6,518 bases of DNA from Actinomycetota bacterium (lineage in GTDB: Bacteria; Actinomycetota; Actinomycetes; S36-B12), in the NCBI GenBank assembly GCA_009702725.1, contig WLHM01000075.1:1-6518 (forward strand), written 5' to 3'. Made by a program: the position numbers and the translations under genes. A model generated the notes under the pieces. It did no database searches. It was not told where the DNA came from and worked only from the letters and a program-made list of their open reading frames with translations. Positions 1 through 5,012 of the stretch are shown here, piece after piece; position 1 is the stretch's first letter; each line of letters opens with the position of its first letter.

Positions 1-1187
1 CATTGGAAGGGTTTTGATAGCAGTGTTCCGGCGGCCCTGGCTGCATACCCGGTGCCTTTAACCGCGGTGGACGCTGTGATGCCGCCCAATCCTGGAGCCA
101 CAATATGGCCGGCGGTTGCTAGGCCAGCTGTGGCTGCTTGCGTGCCGAGGCCTAAGGCGGAGACCGCTGCTGCAGTTTTCAAATTGCCCTTAAGTAGGTC
201 TTCTTCACCATCTGCGCCCGTGATTGTTTCGCCAGTTTTTTTGAGCGCTTGGCCTGGCAATGCGGCCATCTGCATTGCTTTTGTCATGCCGCTGGTTTCT
301 GGGCGCGCCTCATTAAGCTTCTCAGACTCGTCCATTGTGCCCTCGTATGTTGCTCGATGCCCTCCATCTTGAACTGCATCGCCAAGCCTCTTTGCGGCGA
401 GCGCCTTAACAACGGCAGACTTAAACATGCCCTTCTTATTTTTACGGGCAACCATTCGTTGCATATCTGCAGCTACGTAGTCTTTACGAGCTTCGCCCGC
501 CACGTCGGTTGGTTTTTCGCCGGCAGCTTCCTTGGCCATCCACGCACCGGCTTGAATGCCAACGCCTAAGTGTTTGGCAACCTGGCCTGGATCAACACCC
601 AACATGGCCTCGGAGAGACTGGGCATGACCCCACCGCCGAGCGCTTTAGATGCAGAGTTCGCACCGCCGATCCCGGTTGCCGAGCCGCTGACGATATTTG
701 CGGCTGTCCCGGTGATGCTGCCGGCGGTGTGGCCGCTCACTTTGTTGAAGGCATTGTCACCGCGTAGGCCGGCCCCGAAACCAGAAAGGGCATCGGTGAA
801 TCCGGATTTTTTGGGCGGTACTTTTTCGGCGGGCTGGCTTGCTGGCCCTTGGACGTTGTTCTGGGGAGATACGTTCGCGGCTTCCGGAGCAGCTGTTGCT
901 TCAGGTTCGGGGGCCGATGGTGTGGGAGATGCACCGAACATCAGCGGGTCTGGATTGAGCAGCGGGTCGATATCGGTGGATTGGGATGTTATGCGTTTAG
1001 CAACCGAGGGGCGACTGGTTGAAACTTGTGGTGCTGGCGAGGCAACGGCGGCCGGCTCGGTCAGTGGGCGCGACGTACTGACGGCTGCGGCTTGGGTCGG
1101 CGCCTTCGCGGCTTCGTCCCGGGCGGCCAACCGACGGCGATCGGCTTCTTGTTCGGCCTTCGGGTGGAGGATATGAATCATGCTCAT
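1..1187 (-). CDS. Unknown long protein with Pro/Ala linker and Gly/Ala-rich segments, C-terminus outside window; candidate eCIS cargo or accessory protein
   Basis: I do not recognise a family. The frame is open for 395 codons from the ATG at 1187 to the left edge, so the gene is partial at its 3' end. An AAGGAG motif lies 8 bases upstream of this ATG; a second in-frame ATG is at 1181. Visible parts: a charged, probably helical N-terminus (residues 1-29, starting MSMIHILHPKAEQEADRRR); a disordered Pro/Ala/Ser-rich linker (about 30-127) in which VSTSRP occurs twice (36-41, 55-60); a Gly/Ala/Ser-rich weakly hydrophobic stretch (about 130-190); a more charged, basic helical part (about 215-335, with RKNKKG near 248-253); and another Ala/Gly-rich, mildly hydrophobic part (about 336-390). 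There is no signal peptide and not one cysteine. The gene starts 15 bases after the DsbB-like gene and is surely co-transcribed with it. A short leader plus disordered linker next to an injection system suggests a loaded effector, but that is inference; a structural or pore-forming role is equally open. Confidence 0.82.
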   Translation of the reverse strand, partial: MSMIHILHPKAEQEADRRRLAARDEAAKAPTQAAAVSTSRPLTEPAAVASPAPQVSTSRPSVAKRITSQSTDIDPLLNPDPLMFGASPTPSAPEPEATAAPEAANVSPQNNVQGPASQPAEKVPPKKSGFTDALSGFGAGLRGDNAFNKVSGHTAGSITGTAANIVSGSATGIGGANSASKALGGGVMPSLSEAMLGVDPGQVAKHLGVGIQAGAWMAKEAAGEKPTDVAGEARKDYVAADMQRMVARKNKKGMFKSAVVKALAAKRLGDAVQDGGHRATYEGTMDESEKLNEARPETSGMTKAMQMAALPGQALKKTGETITGADGEEDLLKGNLKTAAAVSALGLGTQAATAGLATAGHIVAPGLGGITASTAVKGTGYAARAAGTLLSKPFQ

Positions 1188-1195
1188 GGCGGTTA

Positions 1196-1201
1196 CTCCT
1201 T
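1196..1201 (-). promoter_or_regulatory. Ribosome binding site of the unknown leftward protein
   Basis: AAGGAG read on the minus strand, 8 bases before the ATG at 1187. It begins immediately after the stop codon of the DsbB-like gene (TAG, 1205-1203) apart from one base. It fixes the start of the downstream gene and shows that the two genes form one transcription unit. Confidence 0.8.
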
Positions 1202-1202
1202 G

Positions 1203-2072
1203 CTAAGACTTATCTTCTGCTTTGCTCATGCGGCGGTTGAGGATTATTCCGAAAAGAAGTGAGAGCAGACCAAGAGCGAGAAGAACGGTAATGAACCCTG
1301 GGATTGAGATGATCGTGGTCTCGGTGCCATTTCGGGTAACCGAGAAAGTAAATTGCACACTTTGGGCGCCGGTGCTGGCCGGGTTTGCCGGGCACATGGA
1401 GACTCCGCAATTGACAAGCACCTGCCAGATCGTCAAGCACACGTAGCTGAAGAGCCAGCCAATGACCGTGAAGGTTGCGACGCGCGCCGGGCCGCCGTGG
1501 TGCAGTAAACCTTCGTCATCTGTTTCATAGGAGGAGGTCCAAAGCAAAATGAATGCGCAAGCGAGAATTCCGGCAATGCAGATACCCAAAGCCCAGTAAT
1601 AAAGTGGAATACCCATGACGATGTCATTTGGGTCAAGTACCAAGGTGCCTTCAGCGCTACTTATTGCTTGCATCCCGGAGGCGGCAGAACCAACGAGCGC
1701 TGCAATGATCGTGATTGCGTAGTGCTTGGGAGAAAGGCCCATTAGTAAATTCATGATGGGGCCAATTGCCATGCCGACGAGAGCTGATCGTTCAACAATA
1801 CAAAGTGCACAGGGCGGCTGCCCGTAACCAAATTGCTGCACCAATGAGCCGGTAACCACCGTGATGATTACCAGCACGGCAATGATGTTCAGCCACCTAG
1901 CGGCGCCCACAGCCGGAGTTGGTTCTGAGCCTTGGCTTGAGTCGGCAGAACTTGAAGAGCCTGAGGCGCCGCCCGGTCCTTTTGGCATAGAACTTGGCAT
2001 TTTCGGCGCAGAACTTGGCTTCTTGGGGAGAGCAGACTTCTCCTTGCTCATCATCCCTTGGAGGCCGCTCAC
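1203..2072 (-). CDS. DsbB-family membrane thiol:quinone oxidoreductase-like protein with disordered N-terminal tail
   Basis: DsbB proteins reoxidise a DsbA-type thiol oxidase and pass the electrons to quinone in the membrane. The diagnostic segment is PPCALCIVERSALVGMAIG (residues 86-104), with the CxxC pair C88/C91 followed by the conserved ER after the first helix. Hydrophobic segments lie at about 60-77, 95-112, 118-138, 153-178, 198-219 and 258-278, so six rather than the four of E. coli DsbB. A second cysteine pair, C222 and C227, sits in the loop after helix five; with a cytoplasmic N-terminus both pairs fall on the outer face, and the basic C-terminus (NRRMSK) is inside. Residues 1-58 are a Lys/Pro/Ser then Ser-rich disordered tail, unusual for the family. 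The 289 residues exceed the roughly 170-180 of E. coli DsbB. The GTG at 2072 is chosen because GAGGG lies 6 bases upstream; ATGs at 2054 and 2051 are alternatives that would remove 6-7 residues. No DsbA partner is visible in the window. Confidence 0.87.
   Translation of the reverse strand: MSGLQGMMSKEKSALPKKPSSAPKMPSSMPKGPGGASGSSSSADSSQGSEPTPAVGAARWLNIIAVLVIITVVTGSLVQQFGYGQPPCALCIVERSALVGMAIGPIMNLLMGLSPKHYAITIIAALVGSAASGMQAISSAEGTLVLDPNDIVMGIPLYYWALGICIAGILACAFILLWTSSYETDDEGLLHHGGPARVATFTVIGWLFSYVCLTIWQVLVNCGVSMCPANPASTGAQSVQFTFSVTRNGTETTIISIPGFITVLLALGLLSLLFGIILNRRMSKAEDKS
1977..2018 (-). repeat. Two 21-base repeats encoding PSSxPKx in the N-terminal tail of the DsbB-like protein
   Basis: Residues 19-25 (PSSAPKM) and 26-32 (PSSMPKG) are adjacent seven-residue units, and their DNA is similar (CCAAGTTCT starts both). 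They make up the basic first half of a disordered cytoplasmic tail, which then becomes Gly/Ser-rich. Confidence 0.6.
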
Positions 2073-2078
2073 GCGATG

Positions 2079-2083
2079 CCCTC
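2079..2083 (-). promoter_or_regulatory. Ribosome binding site supporting the GTG start of the DsbB-like gene
   Basis: GAGGG on the minus strand with a 6-base spacer to the GTG at 2072. It decides between that GTG and the ATG codons 18 and 21 bases further on, for which the nearest AAGG lies too close. Confidence 0.55.
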
Positions 2084-2101
2084 AATCTCAGTCATGATTC
2101 C

Positions 2102-2224
2102 CTAGTTCCAGAGGACAAATAGTGTCGAAACCCCTAGGGTCGCCAAAGCGGCCGGTGCCACCAAGCGTGACCTGAAGGCGGCGGCAACTATTACCCCGGC
2201 CCACAGAATGAACATGATTACCAC
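2102..2224 (-). CDS. Possible small two-helix membrane peptide upstream of the DsbB-like gene
   Basis: A 40-codon frame from a GTG at 2224 (or 37 codons from the ATG at 2215) to a TAG at 2104-2102. The product would be two hydrophobic segments (about residues 1-17, including VVIMFILWAGVIVAAAF, and 21-39, ending LGVSTLFVLWN) joined by a basic RSR turn, which reads as a cytoplasmic-loop hairpin. It ends 29 bases before the start of the DsbB-like gene on the same strand, so it could be the first gene of that unit. Against it: no clear ribosome binding site for either start, and the frame is open upstream only back to a TAG at 2266-2264. It could be a real small protein, a decayed remnant, or chance. 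No family is recognised. Confidence 0.35.
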   Translation of the reverse strand: MVIMFILWAGVIVAAAFRSRLVAPAALATLGVSTLFVLWN

Positions 2225-2330
2225 GTGAATATGATAGCGAAGGGCAGAGGCCCCCGCGATCCACTATCCAGCAATATTGGCGAAGCACCCCGGTAAGTGC
2301 AGTTGGGGAAGGGGAAGGGCATGAAATACC
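2225..2330. promoter_or_regulatory. Divergent intergenic region between leftward and rightward gene sets
   Basis: About 106 bases (258 if the small leftward peptide is not real) separate the two diverging gene sets, so promoters for both should lie in or near it. A TATGAT at 2230-2235 on the plus strand resembles a -10 box, but no good -35 element sits at the right distance. I see no clear operator or inverted repeat. Confidence 0.3.
2305..2319 (+). promoter_or_regulatory. Purine-rich ribosome binding region of the cap-protein gene
   Basis: The run GGGGAAGGGGAAGGG contains two Shine-Dalgarno-like cores, the nearer one 11 bases from the GTG at 2331, which is long. An in-frame TGA at 2322-2324 rules out any earlier start. 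An ATG at 2321 is in another frame, stops after six codons and is too close to the purine run, so it is not the start. Confidence 0.5.
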
Positions 2331-3020
2331 GTGCTATCTGACCTTGATGCTGCCCTGAAGAACTACCTTCAAAATGAGACTATTCCGGGCCAAAGCGTCC
2401 AAGTCGCACTGGACCCCCCGACCAAGGATTGGGCAGCCCGTCGCACCGGGGCGGTCCTGAACCTCTTTTTGGCCGATATCCGTGAGGATGTGGATCGGCG
2501 CGACGTCAATTTGCGTGAGATCACCAATGACCAAGGGGTGGTCGTCGCCCGTCAACAGGCTAACCGGTTCTACCTAGTTACTTACCTGTTGACGGCCTGG
2601 ACTTCAACCCCAGAGGATGACCACCGGCTACTGGGTTTGGCCCTGGTGGCGATGCTGCGCCAGGATTATTTGCCATTTGAATATGTGACCGGTGACCTAT
2701 CAGTATTAGTTGGGGCGGGTTTTCCGCTCACCACCCGGGTGGGTCTGCGGGCGATGAATGAGCGCACCTATTCAGAAATGATGACCGCGGTGGGAGCTGA
2801 ATATCGGCCACCTCTTTCTATCATCATTTCGATGCCGGTACAGACCGGCACGCCCGAAGCAGCTGGGCCCCCGCAAACAGTTCCCCCTGTTGTCAGTATC
2901 GGAGATACCCGATCTGGTGCCTCGACGACCGCACAAGGTCCGGATCCAGAGGATCCCGCTGCCGGCTATCGAACTCGAACTCGACCCACAAGTGATGTCA
3001 GTGCTCCGGTAAAGCCGTAA
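2331..3020 (+). CDS. DUF4255 / Pvc16-type cap (terminator) protein of a contractile injection system
   Basis: Members of this family (Pvc16, Afp16) cap the end of the sheath and inner tube and are needed for particles of defined length. Residues 4-171 match the family as I know it: LSDLDAALKNYL at the start, the signature DPPTKDWAARR (28-38) followed by NLFLADIREDVDRR (44-57), then ARQQANRFYLVTYLLTAW (73-90) with PEDDHRLLG (94-102) and a Leu-rich helix, and the closing SIIISMPVQT strand (163-172). Residues 172-229 are a Pro/Thr/Asp-rich tail of low complexity, usual in this family to varying length. The product is 229 residues. The first possible start is the GTG at 2331. The ATPase gene follows with no gap, the same order (cap then ATPase) found in eCIS clusters. 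Assignment is firm; the exact position in the particle is from family knowledge. Confidence 0.92.
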   Translation: MLSDLDAALKNYLQNETIPGQSVQVALDPPTKDWAARRTGAVLNLFLADIREDVDRRDVNLREITNDQGVVVARQQANRFYLVTYLLTAWTSTPEDDHRLLGLALVAMLRQDYLPFEYVTGDLSVLVGAGFPLTTRVGLRAMNERTYSEMMTAVGAEYRPPLSIIISMPVQTGTPEAAGPPQTVPPVVSIGDTRSGASTTAQGPDPEDPAAGYRTRTRPTSDVSAPVKP

Positions 3021-5012
3021 GTGGTTGCCGTGAACGCTGAAGGAAACTTGGAGCAGGAGAATTCATACGCGATGCGTCGCGTACTTGACGTTCTAGCTGA
3101 ACGCATTGCAATGATCATTGAATTTGAGCGAGCTGACGATGACGTCTCAGATCATCAACGAGGTCATTACTTTCCACCACACCTAGTAACTCGTGATGCT
3201 CGCAAAGGCGCGCCGCAAAGCTTTAAGGACGTCATACCCTTTGCCGATTTACCGGAGAGATTGATTCACTTAGCTAAGAGTGCTGATCTGCTTGATATTG
3301 ATTTAGGCATCCTTTTGACGGCAATGTCGGTGAACTTGCAGCAGCGCTTTGAGCATTTCTTTATTGTCCTCAACAATGAAGTTGATACTCGTGGGCCGAA
3401 CGTCGCAACTGCAATTCGCCTTGCTGGGTATGACCCAGACAGCGCCGAGGCGCGAAGTCGACTCCGCCCTGATCGGCCGCTTCTAGCTCTTGGTCTCATT
3501 GAAATCACAAACTCCAAAAGGTCCTTACTAACCCAAGTGTTGACCGTGCCCGAACGCGTGGTTGCACATTTACTTGGTGACGATGAGTTCGCGCCAGGCA
3601 CAAGTTCTATCGCTTCGTTCATGGGTTCACCACTACTCCCGGAGGAGTTGCTTCCGAAGCTTCCGGATGATTTGGAACTACCTGTTATTTTTCGGGCAGG
3701 TTCAGGCACCGCGGGGCGTGAACAGGCTTACGCCCTCGCCTATCGAAAGTCAGGCAAGGCCCCGTTGCTTATTGACGGATTAGGTTTAAGTCGAGTTGAG
3801 GATGTCTGTTCGTTACAGATCCGCGAGTGTGTTCGCGAGGCGGCACTTGCTGGTAGTCCGATAGTTCTAGATGTTCGGCACGCTGACACCGGGATGTCGG
3901 TTAGCGAAATCGCGCGGCTATTTGGAACTCTCTCGGTTGCCTTCATCATCCTCATTGAAGCCAAGGCGCATGTCGAGCTCTGGCATGGTTCGACCGTAGA
4001 TCTGCCGCTGCCGACCGCGGGTGTGCGTCGCAGTTGGTGGGAGCACCTAGGTGATGGGACCGAGCGAACCGCGGCCGCAGATGCTGCTATTCACGTTGAC
4101 CCCCAGGAGTTGCACGCGCACCTAACCAATGGGGGCCCACTCGCCCCAAGAGCGATCGAAAGCGGAACCTTGACCCAGGCTGTCGACCCGGAGTTCACCC
4201 TTGAGGATCTGGTGGCCTCACCCCGAGTGACCGAAGCCCTGCGTGAGCTTCGGGATCGGGTCAGGCACCGCACCGTGGTTCTTGATGAATGGCGAATGCG
4301 GCCCGGTGGTGGCCGCGGCCGCGGGGTTACCGCCCTATTCTCGGGCCCCTCGGGCACCGGGAAAACGATGGCCGCTGAAGCCTTGGCCGGCGAGCTCGGG
4401 GTACCGCTATTTCGGGTCAATTTGGCCAGCGTGGTCGATAAATACATAGGTGAGACCGAAAAGAAGCTGGATCGGGTCTTTACCTCGGTCGAAGATGTCG
4501 ATGGGGTACTCCTTTTTGATGAGGCGGACGCCCTATTTAGTAAGCGTTCAGGGGTTTCTGATGCCCGAGACCGGTACGCCAACCTAGAAGTGGCCTATCT
4601 CCTGCAGCGGATGGAGTCCTTTGACGGGCTCGCCGTCTTGACCACGAACCTGCGGGCTAACCTCGATGAGGCCCTAATCCGGCGCCTGGACGCTGCGATT
4701 GATTTCCCGGAGCCCCAGGCCGAAGAAAGATATCTCCTGTGGCTGGCGTGTCTTAAGGGGAACATGGGGCGGGTGGGGCAGAATCACGTCCAACGGTTAT
4801 CAGTGCTTCCCCTGACCGGCGGGTCTATTCGGGCGGCATCGGTGTCCGCCGCTTACTTGGCTGCCGCTCAAGGGGAACTTCTTGGCCCCGCACATCTCCT
4901 CCGCGGCGTGCAGCAGGAGTGGAGCAAGCAAGGTCGGCTTTCCTTCCCCACGACCGAGTTTGAAGAGAGCTTCACGGAGGCTGCACATGACGAACCTGAT
5001 AAACGAATTTGA
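3021..5012 (+). CDS. AAA+ ATPase of contractile injection system (Pvc15-like)
   Basis: ATPases of this type accompany eCIS clusters and are thought to act in the cytosol on particle assembly or cargo unfolding; the substrate is not settled. The 663-residue product has three parts. Residues 1-190 are an N-terminal helical region. Residues about 220-320 look like a degenerate AAA module: a P-loop-like GSGTAGRE (227-234) without the lysine and a Walker-B-like PIVLD (280-284). Residues about 395-600 are a complete AAA module: Walker A GPSGTGKT (442-449), Walker B LLFDEAD (497-503), sensor-1 Asn543 in VLTTN, and arginine fingers R554/R555 in ALIRRLD. The C-terminal helical lid follows. The start could be the GTG at 3021, directly after the cap gene's TAA, or the GTG at 3030; neither has a good ribosome binding site, so coupling to the cap gene is likely. 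G+C is much lower in the first half than in the catalytic half. Confidence 0.93.
   Translation: MVAVNAEGNLEQENSYAMRRVLDVLAERIAMIIEFERADDDVSDHQRGHYFPPHLVTRDARKGAPQSFKDVIPFADLPERLIHLAKSADLLDIDLGILLTAMSVNLQQRFEHFFIVLNNEVDTRGPNVATAIRLAGYDPDSAEARSRLRPDRPLLALGLIEITNSKRSLLTQVLTVPERVVAHLLGDDEFAPGTSSIASFMGSPLLPEELLPKLPDDLELPVIFRAGSGTAGREQAYALAYRKSGKAPLLIDGLGLSRVEDVCSLQIRECVREAALAGSPIVLDVRHADTGMSVSEIARLFGTLSVAFIILIEAKAHVELWHGSTVDLPLPTAGVRRSWWEHLGDGTERTAAADAAIHVDPQELHAHLTNGGPLAPRAIESGTLTQAVDPEFTLEDLVASPRVTEALRELRDRVRHRTVVLDEWRMRPGGGRGRGVTALFSGPSGTGKTMAAEALAGELGVPLFRVNLASVVDKYIGETEKKLDRVFTSVEDVDGVLLFDEADALFSKRSGVSDARDRYANLEVAYLLQRMESFDGLAVLTTNLRANLDEALIRRLDAAIDFPEPQAEERYLLWLACLKGNMGRVGQNHVQRLSVLPLTGGSIRAASVSAAYLAAAQGELLGPAHLLRGVQQEWSKQGRLSFPTTEFEESFTEAAHDEPDKRI
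4976..4980 (+). promoter_or_regulatory. Ribosome binding site of the membrane protein, inside the ATPase gene
   Basis: GGAGG with a 6-base spacer to the ATG at 4987. It lies within the last codons of the ATPase gene and fixes the start of the overlapping downstream gene. Confidence 0.85.

Noticed and set aside
556..1176. Long plus-strand open frame of 206 codons and several others between 52 and 1262
   Set aside because: They lie antisense to the 395-codon minus-strand gene, which has a strong ribosome binding site and operon context. Their composition (Pro/Ala/Ser/Trp-rich without recognisable pattern) is that of antisense shadows.
2088..2288. Minus-strand open frame of 66 codons upstream of the DsbB-like gene
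   Set aside because: Starts without a ribosome binding site and has no coherent protein pattern. Another frame on the same strand in this region encodes the more plausible hydrophobic hairpin.
2321..2341. ATG at 2321 as start or upstream leader peptide
   Set aside because: It stops after six codons, is out of frame with the cap gene, and the purine-rich binding site sits too close to serve it.
4305..4326. Palindromic GGCCGCGGCC-type sequence as a regulatory site
   Set aside because: It is within the ATPase coding region and encodes a Gly/Arg-rich loop (GGGRGRG) before the Walker A strand; G+C-rich codons explain it.
4091..4582. Minus-strand open frame of 163 codons
   Set aside because: Antisense to the catalytic module of the ATPase; the Ser/Arg-rich composition is typical of the reverse strand of G+C-rich coding sequence.
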